Source: Actinokineospora xionganensis (GTDB lineage Bacteria; Actinomycetota; Actinomycetes; Mycobacteriales; Pseudonocardiaceae). Taken from it: DNA of 64,000 nucleotides. Below, in pieces: positions 25,849-35,234 of the stretch; position 1 is the first letter of the stretch, and the number at the start of each line of letters is the position of its first letter. The translations under genes and the position numbers were made by a program. Location: NCBI RefSeq assembly GCF_014323725.1, contig NZ_JABVED010000004.1, positions 307,935 through 371,934 on the forward strand, written 5' to 3'. Below the pieces are notes generated by a model. That model did not search any database. It was not told the DNA's origin and worked only from the letters and a program-made list of their open reading frames with translations.

Positions 25849-28239
25849 ATGTCAGCAGAACAGACCATGGTCGCGCCGGAAACCGGGCTCACCGCGGCCG
25901 AGGTCGCCCAGCGCGTGGCCGACGGGCAGACCAACGACGTTCCCACCAGGGCGAGCCGCAGTGTGTGGGACATCGTCCGGGCCAACGTGTTCACCAGGAT
26001 CAACGCCATCTTCGGCGTCCTCTTCCTGATCATCATGTCCACCGGGTACTTCCTCGACGGCCTGTTCGGCGGCCTGATCGTGGCCAACAGCGTCATCGGT
26101 GTGATCCAGGAGGTGCGGGCCAAACGCACCCTGGACCGGCTCGCGATCGTCGGCCAGACGAAGCCGCGAGTCCTCCGCGACGGCGTGTCGAAAGAGGTCG
26201 CGCCCAACGAGGTCGTGCTCGACGACGTGATCGAGATCGGCGCTGGCGACCAGATCGTGGTCGACGGCGAACTGCTGCACGGCGAGGCCCTGGAAATCGA
26301 CGAGTCCCTGCTGACCGGCGAGTCCGACCCCGTCGTCGCGGGTCCCGGCGACCCGGTGCTGTCGGGCAGTTTCGTCGTCGCGGGCGGCGGCGCCTACCGG
26401 GCCACCAAGGTCGGCCGCGAGGCGTACGCGGCCAAGCTGGCCGAGGAGGCCAGCAAGTTCACCCTGGTCGACTCCGAGCTGCGCAACGGCATCAACAAGA
26501 TCCTCAAGTTCATCACCTACCTGCTGATCCCGGCGGGCGCCCTGTCGATCTACAACCAGCTCTCCGGCGACCAGGCGCTGCCGGAGGCGCTGCGCGGGAT
26601 GGTCGCCGCGCTGGTGCCGATGGTCCCCGAGGGCCTGATCCTGATCACCGCGATCGCGTTCGCCGTCGGCGTCACCCGCCTGGGCAAGCGCCAGTGCCTG
26701 GTCAACGAGCTGCCCGCGATCGAGGGCCTGGCCAGGGTCGACGTGGTGTGCGCGGACAAGACCGGCACCCTCACCGAGAACGCGATGCGACTCGCCGAGA
26801 CCCGCGTCCTCGACAGCGGCGAGTCGGTGTCCGACGTGCTCGCCGCGCTGGTCGCCGCCGAGTCCCGGCCGAACGCGAGCCTGCTGGCCATCGCCGAGGC
26901 GCACCCGGACGACCCGGGCTGGGACATCGCCGACGTCGTGCCGTTCTCGTCGGCACGCAAGTGGAGCGGCGTCAGCTTCACCGACAACGGCGACTGGGTG
27001 CTCGGTGCCCCGGACGTCCTGCTGCCCGCCGACAGCCCGCAGCGCACCGACGCCGAGCAGATCGGGGCAACGGGTCTGCGGGTGCTGCTGCTGGGCCGGT
27101 GCGCGCTGCCGGTGTCCGCACCGGACGCCCCAGGGGAGGTCACGCCTGTGGCGCTGGTGGTGCTGGAACAGAAGGTCCGGCCGGACGCCAAGTCCACTTT
27201 GGAGTATTTCGCCGAGCAGAACGTCACGGTGAAGGTGATCTCCGGAGACAACGCGCTGTCGGTGTCGGCGGTCGCCTGCTCACTCGGCCTGCCCAACGCG
27301 CGCGACGCGGTCGACGCCCGCACCCTGCCCACCGACCCGGGACAGCTCGCCGAGACCGTGGCGGCGGGCACCGTGTTCGGGCGGGTCACCCCCGCGCAGA
27401 AGCGGGCCATGGTCGGCGGCCTGCAATCCAAGGGCCACACCGTCGCGATGACCGGCGACGGCGTCAACGACGTACTGGCGCTCAAGGACGCCGACATCGG
27501 CGTCGCCATGGGCGCGGGCAGCCCGGCGACGCGCGCGGTGGCGCAGATCGTGTTGCTGGACAACAAGTTCGCCACGCTGCCGCACGTCGTCGCCGAGGGC
27601 AGGCGGGTGATCGGCAACATCGAGCGGGTCGCGAACCTGTTCCTCACCAAGACGGTGTACTCGGTGCTGCTGGCCCTGCTGGTCGGCATCCCCGGCCTGA
27701 TCGGCTTCGACGCCCTGCCGTACCCGTTCCTCCCCCGGCATGTGACGATCACCGGCTGGTTCACCATCGGCCTGCCCGCGTTCGTGCTTTCCCTGGCGCC
27801 CAACAACGAACGCGCGCGCAGCGGCTTCGTCGCCCGGGTGATGCGGATGGCGATCCCGGCGGGCGTGGTGATCTCGGTGGCCTGCTTCGTGTCCTACGTG
27901 CTGACCTACCCGGGTGCGGGCGCGAGCCAGACGCAGGTCGTGCAGGCCAGCACCACGGCGTTGATCACGGTGATAGCGCTGGCGCTGTGGGTGCTGGCGA
28001 TGGTGGCGCGGCCGTACACGTGGTGGAAGGTGACGCTGGTCGTGGTCATGGCCGCCGCGTCGGCGCTGATGTTCCTGCTTCCGCTGACGCAGCGGCTGTT
28101 CCTGCTCGACCCGAGCAATGGCGCGTACACCGGGATCGCGGTGGCGTGCGCGGGCGTCGGCGTCGTGCTGATCGAGGCGTCCTGGTGGATCGGCGCCAGG
28201 CTGCGCGGCGAGAAGCCCGCACCGCTGCCGGAGAACTAG
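25849..28239 (+). CDS. P-type cation ATPase, CtpE-like
   Basis: P-type ATPase of 796 residues. It has an N-terminal [18 protein letters not shown], actuator loop LTGES, membrane motif PMVPEGL, phosphorylation site DKTGTLT with Asp near 303, and [13 protein letters not shown] plus a six-helix C-terminal membrane part. Length and the opening segments closely resemble mycobacterial CtpE, reported to take up calcium. No heavy-metal-binding domain or CPC motif is present, so Ca2+ or Mg2+ is more likely than Cu/Zn. Single-gene unit; start ATG at 25849. Confidence 0.88.
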   Translation: MSAEQTMVAPETGLTAAEVAQRVADGQTNDVPTRASRSVWDIVRANVFTRINAIFGVLFLIIMSTGYFLDGLFGGLIVANSVIGVIQEVRAKRTLDRLAIVGQTKPRVLRDGVSKEVAPNEVVLDDVIEIGAGDQIVVDGELLHGEALEIDESLLTGESDPVVAGPGDPVLSGSFVVAGGGAYRATKVGREAYAAKLAEEASKFTLVDSELRNGINKILKFITYLLIPAGALSIYNQLSGDQALPEALRGMVAALVPMVPEGLILITAIAFAVGVTRLGKRQCLVNELPAIEGLARVDVVCADKTGTLTENAMRLAETRVLDSGESVSDVLAALVAAESRPNASLLAIAEAHPDDPGWDIADVVPFSSARKWSGVSFTDNGDWVLGAPDVLLPADSPQRTDAEQIGATGLRVLLLGRCALPVSAPDAPGEVTPVALVVLEQKVRPDAKSTLEYFAEQNVTVKVISGDNALSVSAVACSLGLPNARDAVDARTLPTDPGQLAETVAAGTVFGRVTPAQKRAMVGGLQSKGHTVAMTGDGVNDVLALKDADIGVAMGAGSPATRAVAQIVLLDNKFATLPHVVAEGRRVIGNIERVANLFLTKTVYSVLLALLVGIPGLIGFDALPYPFLPRHVTITGWFTIGLPAFVLSLAPNNERARSGFVARVMRMAIPAGVVISVACFVSYVLTYPGAGASQTQVVQASTTALITVIALALWVLAMVARPYTWWKVTLVVVMAAASALMFLLPLTQRLFLLDPSNGAYTGIAVACAGVGVVLIEASWWIGARLRGEKPAPLPEN

Positions 28240-28368
28240 CGGACGAGTCCAGCCACCTGGCGGGGTCAAGTGGACAGTCGGCGGCTGCTTTCCGCTCTGT
28301 CGCGGCACTACCGTGGCGCATACCGCAAGCCACTGTCCGCTTGTGGGTTTGCTGTGCCAAGGAGAATC

Positions 28369-28725
28369 ATGGAATCGGAATCCACCGCGTACACAGTGGT
28401 GAGCCTCGTATTGTCGATCATCGCGATCGCCGGCCTGTGGATGGTGTTCAAGAAGGCGGGCAGGCCGGGTTGGTGGGCGATCGTCCCGATCGTGAACCTG
28501 TTCGTGACGATCAAGATCGCGGGCCGCGCAGGCTGGTGGATCTTGCTGTTCCTTATCCCGGTCGTCAACATCGTGATCGCGGTCATCGTCGCCATCGACC
28601 TCGCGAAGAAGTTCGGCAAGAGCACGGCCTTCGGCGTGGTCGGCCTGTTCTTGTTCCCGTTCATCGGCGCACCGATGCTCGGCTTCGGCGACGCCCGGTA
28701 TCAGGACGACCTGGCCGCTGCGTAA
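28369..28725 (+). CDS. Small membrane protein, DUF5684-like
   Basis: Protein of 118 residues with three or four membrane segments and paired GRPGWWAIVPIVN / GRAGWWILLFLIPVVN repeats, the pattern of DUF5684/signal-peptidase-adjacent families. Ends with GDARYQDD. AAGGAG lies 5 nt before the ATG. Function unknown; 130 bp after the ATPase and ended by a hairpin. Confidence 0.75.
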   Translation: MESESTAYTVVSLVLSIIAIAGLWMVFKKAGRPGWWAIVPIVNLFVTIKIAGRAGWWILLFLIPVVNIVIAVIVAIDLAKKFGKSTAFGVVGLFLFPFIGAPMLGFGDARYQDDLAAA

Positions 28726-28732
28726 GCCTTCC

Positions 28733-28769
28733 GGTGTGAGTGGGTTCGCGGCGCGGATCCACTCACACC
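28733..28769. terminator. Bidirectional hairpin between convergent genes
   Basis: Perfect 11-bp inverted repeat, arms 28733-28743 and 28759-28769, directly after the membrane-protein stop and before the leftward ABC gene end. Confidence 0.6.
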
Positions 28770-28801
28770 CGAGGGTGCGGCCGCCCACCAGTGACCGCAG
28801 C

Positions 28802-30538
28802 TCATGAGTCTTGCGCGGCGGTGTACGCGCGGCTCTGGGTGCCGTAGAGCTCGGCGTACGGGCCCGCGCGCTCCATCAGCTGGGCGTGAGTGCCCTCCTC
28901 GGCCACTTCGCCGTCCGAGAGCACCACGATGTGATCGGCCATGCGCACCGTGGAGAACCGGTGCGACACCAGCAGGGTGATGGCGCCCTCCGCGCCACGG
29001 CCCGCGCTGTCGGCGCCCACGAATCGCTCGTAGAGATCGTGCTCGGTCTGCGGATCCAGGGCCGCCGTCGGCTCGTCGAGGATCCACAGCAGCGACTCCC
29101 CGCGCATCATCGCCCTGGCGAGCGCCACCTTCTGCCACTGACCCCGCGACAGCTCCGCGCCGTCGAAGATCCGGCCGAGTTGGGAGTCCAGGCCCGCGGG
29201 CAGCCGGTCGACCACGGCTTGCGCGTGCGCGGACTCGACCGCCCGCGCCACCGCGTCGGGATCGTCGGCGCGCGGCAGGTCGCCGATGCCGATCGCGTGT
29301 CGGGCGCGCCAGGCGTCGAGGTCGAGTCGCTTGAGCGCGACGCCATCGACGGCGATCTCCCCGGCCGTGGGCTCGTACATGCCGGTCAACAGTTTGACCA
29401 AGGTGGTCTTGCCCGCCCCGTTGACACCGACGATCGCCACCGTCGAGCCCGCGCGCAGCTCGAGGTCGATCTCGCGCAGGATCGTGTTGTCCGTCCCCGG
29501 GTAGGTGAAGCTGACGCCGCGCAGCGAGATGCCTCGGGTCAGCCCACGCGGCGCGGGCTCGGTGCCGGTGTGCGACTGCCGCTCGGCGTGGTCCTCCAGC
29601 CACCAAAGGCGCCGCATGGTGTGCCTGCCCTCGGCGAGTTGGCTCGCGCCGGTGACCGTGGCCTGCAGCTGCATCCGAAGGTACCCGGAAAGACTCGCGA
29701 CCATCAGCAGGTCGCCGACGGTTCCGCTGCCCCGCGCCACCAGGTGCGCGACGAACGCGAGCGCACCGACGTAGCCCACGGCGAAACAGCCCCAGCCCGC
29801 CGCCTGCCACAGCGCCGCGCGTCCCTGCGCGCGGACCAACACCGCCGTGGCGGATTCCCAGTACGCGTCCGCGCGTGCGCCGATCACCCGGTGGCTTTGG
29901 CTGATGCGCAACTCCTTCGCCGCCTCCGCCTCGGTGCCCAGCCGGTGCAGGTGCTCCTCGCGCCGCTCGGCGTCGGCCATACGGTCCCTGGCCTGCCCGA
30001 GGAGCCTCGATGCGCGTCGGGAGAACACCAGCGGCGGCACGGCGAGCAACACCAGCAAGGCGAGCGCGGGGTGCACGTCGGTCAGCAGCCAAACACTGAG
30101 CCCGAGGCTGAGCATCGACGATCCAGCGCCCACCGCGCCCCAGCAGGCACCGGCCAAGGTCTCGGTGCCCGATCGGATGGAGCTGAGCCGATCGAGGAAC
30201 TCCGGGCGCTCAAGGTGTTCCAGTGTCGGCGTCCTGGACGCGAGGCCGAACAATCGCTGGGAGAGCACCAGGTCCACACGTTCGGTCAGGTCGACCTGCA
30301 GGTTGTGCTGCACCCGCAGCACTGCCGCGATCATGGCGTAGGCGACCGCTCCGACGACGACGGCGAGCCACAAGGCGGCGGTGCTCGACGAATTGGCCAA
30401 CTGGCGCACACTGAGCCCGCTGGCGGCGACCGACAGGGCGTTGACGCACGCGAGGACCAGAACGGCGCTGGTGGCGCGAGGATCGGCGGCGTAGGCGATA
30501 CGCAGGATTCCTGTCACCACCGAGGGACGCCCGCTCAT
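28802..30538 (-). CDS. ABC exporter half-transporter (membrane + ATPase), second of a pair
   Basis: Fused exporter of 578 residues: six membrane helices in the first 300 residues, then an ATPase with Walker A GVNGAGKT near 372, signature LSRGQWQ, Walker B WILDEPTAALD and H-loop VSHR. Its ATG overlaps the stop of the upstream 25-residue peptide gene by 4 nt. With the exporter at 30683 it most likely forms a heterodimer; the signature here is LSRGQ rather than LSGGQ, as often seen in asymmetric pairs. The intervening peptide genes suggest a peptide-related substrate. Confidence 0.9.
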   Translation of the reverse strand: MSGRPSVVTGILRIAYAADPRATSAVLVLACVNALSVAASGLSVRQLANSSSTAALWLAVVVGAVAYAMIAAVLRVQHNLQVDLTERVDLVLSQRLFGLASRTPTLEHLERPEFLDRLSSIRSGTETLAGACWGAVGAGSSMLSLGLSVWLLTDVHPALALLVLLAVPPLVFSRRASRLLGQARDRMADAERREEHLHRLGTEAEAAKELRISQSHRVIGARADAYWESATAVLVRAQGRAALWQAAGWGCFAVGYVGALAFVAHLVARGSGTVGDLLMVASLSGYLRMQLQATVTGASQLAEGRHTMRRLWWLEDHAERQSHTGTEPAPRGLTRGISLRGVSFTYPGTDNTILREIDLELRAGSTVAIVGVNGAGKTTLVKLLTGMYEPTAGEIAVDGVALKRLDLDAWRARHAIGIGDLPRADDPDAVARAVESAHAQAVVDRLPAGLDSQLGRIFDGAELSRGQWQKVALARAMMRGESLLWILDEPTAALDPQTEHDLYERFVGADSAGRGAEGAITLLVSHRFSTVRMADHIVVLSDGEVAEEGTHAQLMERAGPYAELYGTQSRAYTAAQDS

Positions 30539-30680
30539 GCGGCCACCTCACAGGTTCGGTGACTCCACTCGCGAAGGCACTGTGACACTGATTCACTCGC
30601 AAGCTCGCTCATACGGCCACCTCACAAGCTCGGTGACTCCACTCGCGAAGGCACTGTGACACTGATTCACTCGCAAGCTC
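30533..30680. repeat. Two tandem 74-bp repeats encoding the small peptides
   Basis: Direct repeats 30533-30606 and 30607-30680, 74 bp each with four differences, followed by a partial third GCTCAT at 30681. The length (24 codons plus 2 nt) exactly preserves an ATGA overlap at every junction, so each duplication adds one complete coupled ORF. Confidence 0.95.
30535..30612 (-). CDS. 25-residue peptide, tandem copy 2
   Basis: Tiny ORF made by a 74-bp duplication. It begins MSELASESVSQC and ends HRTCEVAA, with Cys at 12 and 21 and a single Trp at 16. The start overlaps the stop of copy 1 (ATGA), and its stop overlaps the start of the ABC exporter. It differs from copy 1 at only four bases, changing residues 20 (Ala to Thr) and 25 (Val to Ala); the first 19 residues are identical. 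The arrangement favours translation as part of the four-gene operon. It may be an exported peptide or RiPP precursor, but no modifying enzyme is adjacent and no family is recognised. Confidence 0.6.
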   Translation of the reverse strand: MSELASESVSQCLREWSHRTCEVAA

Positions 30681-30686
30681 GCTCAT
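30609..30686 (-). CDS. 25-residue peptide, tandem copy 1
   Basis: First of two nearly identical peptides. Start ATG at 30686 overlaps the stop of the upstream ABC exporter; the stop overlaps the start of copy 2. Sequence features: acidic Ser-rich N-terminus (MSELASESVSQC), central LREWSH, C-terminus HRACEVAV; Cys12 and Cys21 could pair. No ribosome site of its own is obvious, so expression would depend on coupling. Lack of a protease site such as GG, or of neighbouring LanC-, YcaO- or radical-SAM-type genes, leaves its class open. An alternative is that it is only a spacer tuning translation of the downstream exporter. Confidence 0.6.
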   Translation of the reverse strand: MSELASESVSQCLREWSHRACEVAV

Positions 30687-32530
30687 ACCACCGTCCACTC
30701 GGTCTCGTCGGCCACGAACCGGCTCGCCTGCAACTGGTAGAGGTCGGCGTAGTCGCCGCCGAGGTCCATCAGCTCGCTGTGGCTGCCCGCCTCGGTCGTG
30801 CGCCCACCCTCCAACAGGACGATGCGGTCGGCTCTGCGCACGGTGGACAGCCGGTGTGAGATGAGCACGACCGTCGACCCGCGCACTCCCGAGACCGCGG
30901 CGACGACCCGGTCGTAGAACTCGGTCTCGGCGCGGACATCGAGGTGGGCGGTCGGCTCGTCCAGCACCAGCAGGTGCCTTCCGTGGGCGACCGCGAACAG
31001 CGCCCTGGCGATGGCGATCCGCTGCCACTGGCCGCCGGAGAGGTCGACCCCGCCCGTGTGCTCCCTGGTCAGCAAGGTGTCCAGCCCGTCGGGCAGCCGC
31101 TCGATCAGCTCGCGGGCGCCCGCGGCGTCGGCGGCGGAAAGGATGGCCGCGTCGTCGGCGTCGACTTCGGGGGCGCCGAGAGCGATGTTCTCGCGGGCGG
31201 TGAGCGGATAGTGCAGGAAGTCCTGGAACACGGGCGAGACCCGACGCCGCCAGGAGTCGACGTCGAAGTCGGCGAGGTCGACGCCGTCGAGTGTGATCGA
31301 CCCCGCCGTGGGGCTCTGCAGCCCGGTGAGGAGCTTCAGCATCGTGGTCTTGCCCGCACCGTTGCGCCCGACGATCCCGAGGACCTCGCCGGGCCGGATG
31401 TCGAGGTCCAGTCCGTCGAGGACGACGCGGTCCGATCCGGGGTACCGGAATCCCGTTCCCTTGAAACAGATGTGGGTGGGTGCCGTGGGCGCGGGGAGAG
31501 TCCCGCCCGAACCGCCCTCGGCGGCGCTCGGGTGTGCGGCCAGCCGTTCGAACGCCCGCAGCGCCCCGACCGCGTACTCGATGTCGAACGCCTCGTGTCC
31601 CATGGCGCCCGCGGTGAACACGCCCCACGCGGCGAGCACCATCGTGATCAGCTCGCCCGCCCCGATCTCGCCCGCGGCGAGGGCGGCACCCGGCAGGGAG
31701 AGCGCGGCGAGTCCCGCGCCCAGGGCGAGCAGGAACGTCCACCACTGGCGGCGCAGGATGCCACGGCGCTCGGCCCAGATCTCGGTCAGCCAGGCTCGCC
31801 CGTGGTCGGTGTGCCGCTCGGTCATCCACACCCCGAGGCCGAAAAGCCGGATCTCCTTGGCATCCCGTGGACCGCTCAGGGTGTCTGCCCAGTACTTCAT
31901 CCGGCGCCGGTCGCCCGACCGCGAGTCCCAGATCCCGCCGAGGCGAACCCACTGGCGGCGGATGCCCGCACGCATCAGCAGCGTTACACCCAGCAGCCCG
32001 ACAGCCAGCACAGGGGCGTACCAGGCGAGCACGAACGCGGACAGAGTCGCGCCGAGCAGGCGCCCTGCCAGAGTGAGTTGACCCACCGCGCCGGTGCCAG
32101 GGGTGCGCGTACGCCAGCCGCCCGCTTCCGAGACCCTGGCGACGTCGTCGGCGTAGCCGACCTCGTCGAGGTGGGCGATCCCCCGGGGTCCGGTCACCCG
32201 CCGTCGGAGTTCGGAGCGCAGCCTGCCGTCGATCCGGCGAACCGCCAGCAGGTCGAGCGGCTCCCTGGCGATCTCGACGCACTGCCCCAGCAGGACCAGG
32301 ACCGCGACCAGCGCCAGCGGCGCCACGATCCCGCCCGCACCCGCGGTGTCCAGCGCGCTGGTGAGCAGCCAACCCGTCGCGACGGCGATGCCGCCTGGGG
32401 CAAGGCTCCCGAGCAGGTGCGCGCCCACCAACGCGCCCAGCACACCACGGCCCGCCCCGGGCAGCAGGGCGAGCAGCGCGCGACGCAGGCGCAACACCTC
32501 AAGCCGGTGCCCGACCTCGGCACGCCTCAC
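30683..32530 (-). CDS. ABC exporter half-transporter (membrane + ATPase), first of a pair
   Basis: Fused exporter of 615 residues: hydrophobic N-terminal half, then an ATPase with Walker A GRNGAGKT near 386, FQDFLHYPLTARENIALG as Q-loop, signature LSGGQWQ, Walker B LLVLDEPTAHLD, and LISHRLSTV. GTG at 32530 is preceded by GAGGG at 7 nt. It leads the operon peptide 1 - peptide 2 - second exporter. The canonical signature here and the degenerate one in the partner suit a heterodimer. Confidence 0.9.
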   Translation of the reverse strand: MRRAEVGHRLEVLRLRRALLALLPGAGRGVLGALVGAHLLGSLAPGGIAVATGWLLTSALDTAGAGGIVAPLALVAVLVLLGQCVEIAREPLDLLAVRRIDGRLRSELRRRVTGPRGIAHLDEVGYADDVARVSEAGGWRTRTPGTGAVGQLTLAGRLLGATLSAFVLAWYAPVLAVGLLGVTLLMRAGIRRQWVRLGGIWDSRSGDRRRMKYWADTLSGPRDAKEIRLFGLGVWMTERHTDHGRAWLTEIWAERRGILRRQWWTFLLALGAGLAALSLPGAALAAGEIGAGELITMVLAAWGVFTAGAMGHEAFDIEYAVGALRAFERLAAHPSAAEGGSGGTLPAPTAPTHICFKGTGFRYPGSDRVVLDGLDLDIRPGEVLGIVGRNGAGKTTMLKLLTGLQSPTAGSITLDGVDLADFDVDSWRRRVSPVFQDFLHYPLTARENIALGAPEVDADDAAILSAADAAGARELIERLPDGLDTLLTREHTGGVDLSGGQWQRIAIARALFAVAHGRHLLVLDEPTAHLDVRAETEFYDRVVAAVSGVRGSTVVLISHRLSTVRRADRIVLLEGGRTTEAGSHSELMDLGGDYADLYQLQASRFVADETEWTVV

Positions 32531-33149
32531 GCGGAAACCCTCAGTGTGAATACCGCATACCCCGCCCGCGAATCGCCACCAACGCGTGTAAGCACTTCAG
32601 CATTCCCCCAGAACGCCCTTGGACCAACTGCTCCCCAATCCCTGGCAAGACCATTGCCGAGCCCGTCCCCACTGTCAAGTTCGAGGCGAGACCACCCGCC
32701 GGACGCGGGTCAAGCACTCCGGCACGGCCGCGAGATCCGCACCTAGTTCGCTCGTACCAGTTGCCGCTGAGGCATTAAGCGTAATGGCGTTGCACCCTCG
32801 TCACCGTTCCCATTTGTCTTACGCAATTCTGTGTATGTCCCCACCCGACGAGTTGTCGTCACTTTGGCGATTGAGCATGCCGAATCACTAGGCCGATCAG
32901 GACGACTGTTCACCCGTAAAGCCCAAGTCCAGCCGTCCGGATTGGACCGGTTTGTCGACACAGGGCGACCGTATCAGCGGCACCTCCATTCAGGTGATCA
33001 CCCGGTTGGAGGTTTGGCGTGGGCCGATTTCGTAGCTAGTGTTTGGCCCGCGACGGGCCGGGAATTCTCCCCCGAACGCGGTCCTCAATGTCGTTTAACA
33101 ATGTCGTTATTCGCCGAACTCGTTGTCGGCCGTGAATGTCGGGAGAATG
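32531..33149. promoter_or_regulatory. Long divergent control region between exporter operon and amino-acid operon
   Basis: About 620 bp, with lower GC from 32760 to 33110, between outward-facing operons. It should carry both promoters. The only small ORF of note is an 18-nt frame (32541-32558, minus) encoding MRYSH. No long repeat or clear operator found. Confidence 0.5.
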
Positions 33150-34592
33150 ATGTCTGACGCGCCGGCAGGACATTTATGGCCTGGCGATTCCGCCACGGCA
33201 CTTTCGTGGCAAGGGGTGGCCATCGGATACCGTGACCTGCGGTCCAAGGTCGCCAGAGCGGCCGAATTGCTGGCCGGACTGCCGGGCGAGGAGCCCCTCG
33301 CGATCATCTCGCACAAGTCGCCAGAAGGCCTCGCCCTGGTCGCCGCGAGCACCCACCTCGAACGCCCCTGCCTGCTGTTGCCGGTCGATCTTGGCGCGCG
33401 GAGCCGCGCGGCCCTGCTCGACCAGGCCGGATGCCGATTCCTGCTGCGCGCGGACACCCACGCCGTCGAGGAGGTCCGCGCGCCCGCGGCGGCGCCGAAC
33501 CTCGACGGTGTCAGCCTGCTCCTGACCACGTCCGGGTCGACCGGGATCCCCAAGATCGTCCCCCTGCCGCGCAACGCTACGGCGGCGTTCATCGACTGGG
33601 CGGCCACAGAGTTCGGCATCGGGCCGGGAACGGTGGTGTTCAGCTATGCCCCGCTGAACTTCGACCTCAGCCTGCTCGACGTGTGGACCACGCTGGCCAA
33701 GGGCGGGCACGTCGTGCTGGCCGAACAGGACCGGGCGGTGGACGGCAAGTACCTGCTCGGGGTCTTCACCGAAGCCGCTGTCGAGGTCGTGCAGGCCGTC
33801 CCACTGTTCTTCCGCCTGCTGCTCGACGCCGCCGACGGCCGAAGCTTCCCGGCCGTGCGCGAACTGGTCTCGACCGGCGAGGCGATGCCGCCCGCGCTGG
33901 CGGCTCGGTTGCCCGAGGCGTTCCCCAACGCCCGCCTGCGCAACGTCTACGGATCCACCGAGACCAACGACAGCTTCATCCACGACATTGACCCGGTCGC
34001 CGGGGTGGCCACGCCGATCGGCAGACCGATCGACGGCGTGCGGGCGCTGGTCGTGCGCGATGGACAGGTGGTCACCGGGGCGGGCTCGGGCGAGTTGTGG
34101 ACCGCGACGCCCTTCCAGTCCGGCCGCTACCTCGACCCCGCGCTCACCGCCCGCGGCTGGGTCGACGCCCCGACCGGCGATGGCACTTACTTCCGCACCG
34201 GCGACAACGTGACCCGCGACGCCGACGGCGTGCTGCGGCTCGACGGCCGGTCCGACTTGCAGGTCAAGGTGCGCGGCGTGCGGACGAACCTGCTCGAGGT
34301 CGAGCACGTCGTCACCGCGCACCCCGCGGTCCACGAGGCGGTCGTGCTCGGCCTGCCCGACGACGTCGCGGGCCACCGGCTGCACGCGGTGGTCCGGCTG
34401 TGTCCGGACGCCACGCTCAACAGCCTCCAGCTGCGACAGCACTGCGCGACGCGGCTGCCCCGGACGGCCATTCCGTCCACTATGGACATCGTGTTCGATC
34501 CGTTTCCCGTCAGTCCCAACGGGAAGGTCGACCGCGCGGCAGTACAGGCATCCCTGCGTGAAGGAGTTCGAGAACATGTCGCGGCTCGCTGA
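33150..34592 (+). CDS. Stand-alone amino-acid adenylation domain
   Basis: Adenylation enzyme of about 480 residues. Visible: LTTSGSTGIPKIV, core A4 NFDLSLLD, NVYGSTE, TYFRTGDNV, KVRGVRTNLLEVE and NGKVDRAA. Architecture (A, then discrete PCP, then acyl-CoA-dehydrogenase-like gene) is that of PltF/RedM-type proline loading systems. Hand-aligned pocket residues begin D-L-L as in those Pro enzymes, but the rest (about Q-V-T-V-D-S) differ, so another small amino acid is possible. Start ATG at 33150 has GGGAG 4 nt upstream; ATG 33147 is adjacent. Its end overlaps the PCP start by 17 nt. Confidence 0.85.
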   Translation: MSDAPAGHLWPGDSATALSWQGVAIGYRDLRSKVARAAELLAGLPGEEPLAIISHKSPEGLALVAASTHLERPCLLLPVDLGARSRAALLDQAGCRFLLRADTHAVEEVRAPAAAPNLDGVSLLLTTSGSTGIPKIVPLPRNATAAFIDWAATEFGIGPGTVVFSYAPLNFDLSLLDVWTTLAKGGHVVLAEQDRAVDGKYLLGVFTEAAVEVVQAVPLFFRLLLDAADGRSFPAVRELVSTGEAMPPALAARLPEAFPNARLRNVYGSTETNDSFIHDIDPVAGVATPIGRPIDGVRALVVRDGQVVTGAGSGELWTATPFQSGRYLDPALTARGWVDAPTGDGTYFRTGDNVTRDADGVLRLDGRSDLQVKVRGVRTNLLEVEHVVTAHPAVHEAVVLGLPDDVAGHRLHAVVRLCPDATLNSLQLRQHCATRLPRTAIPSTMDIVFDPFPVSPNGKVDRAAVQASLREGVREHVAAR

Positions 34593-34845
34593 GATAAAAC
34601 GGTTCGTGCTGGACGAGTTCGCCCCCGATGTCGTGGCCGACGACCTGGCCGACGACTTCGACCTGCTCGACAACGGCATCGTCGACAGCCTCGGGCTGCT
34701 GAGGCTGATCGCCTGGGTCGGCGAGCGCTACGACATCGCGGTCGACGAGGTCGAACTGACCCCCGACGACTTCCGCTCGGTCGAGGCCATCGCCCACTTC
34801 GTCGACTCCCACCTCCCCTTATTGGCCCAGGAGGGCTTGCGATGA
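34576..34845 (+). CDS. Discrete peptidyl carrier protein
   Basis: Carrier protein of 89 residues. The phosphopantetheine site is in DNGIVDSLGLLRL (Ser near 39), flanked by acidic helices. ATG at 34576 with AAGGAG 9 nt upstream. It overlaps the A-domain gene before it and EctC after it (ATGA). It should carry the amino acid activated by the preceding enzyme while the dehydrogenase-like or EctC-like proteins act on it. Confidence 0.88.
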   Translation: MSRLAEIKRFVLDEFAPDVVADDLADDFDLLDNGIVDSLGLLRLIAWVGERYDIAVDEVELTPDDFRSVEAIAHFVDSHLPLLAQEGLR

Positions 34846-35216
34846 TCGTGCGTGCCAGATCCGAGGTGAAGTGCGTCGACTGGGGCAATGGACTCAGCTA
34901 CCGCTTCCTGTTGGATGCCGACGGGATGGGCTTCACCGTCGCGCACACGGTGGTGCGGGCCAACACCAAGTCGCGCCTGCAGTACCGGCTGCACCTGGAG
35001 GCCTGCTACTGCATCGCGGGCGCGGGCGAGGTACAGACCCCCGACGGCCGCTCCTACCGGATCGAGCCGGGCGTGCTCTACGCGCTCGACCAGCACGACG
35101 CCCACTTCCTGATCGCGGACCCGGACACGGACCTCGAGTTGATCAGCATCTTCAACCCGCCTCTGCGCGGCGACGAGCGGCACAACCTGGATGCCGACGG
35201 GTTCTCCCAGTACTGA
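34842..35216 (+). CDS. ectC: L-ectoine synthase homologue (cupin), orphan
   Basis: Cupin of 124 residues very like ectoine synthase, which closes N-gamma-acetyl-diaminobutyrate to a tetrahydropyrimidine. Conserved segments seen: WGNGLSYRFLLDADGMGFTV, HTVVRANTKSRLQYR, HLEACYCIAGAGEV, LYALDQHDAHFL and IFNPPL, including the Glu, Tyr and His that hold the metal in EctC. EctA, EctB and EctD are absent here; it instead lies between a PCP gene and an acyl-CoA-dehydrogenase-like gene and overlaps the PCP stop by ATGA. I infer a biosynthetic cyclase for an unusual amino acid, free or carrier-bound, not osmoprotection. Confidence 0.88.
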   Translation: MIVRARSEVKCVDWGNGLSYRFLLDADGMGFTVAHTVVRANTKSRLQYRLHLEACYCIAGAGEVQTPDGRSYRIEPGVLYALDQHDAHFLIADPDTDLELISIFNPPLRGDERHNLDADGFSQY

Positions 35217-35234
35217 TTCGGCGAGGAGCATGTG

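Noticed and set aside
30533..30680. 74-bp tandem repeats as a mere minisatellite or operator array
   Set aside because: The unit length keeps ATGA stop/start overlaps and complete ORFs in both copies, which a neutral minisatellite would not be expected to do.
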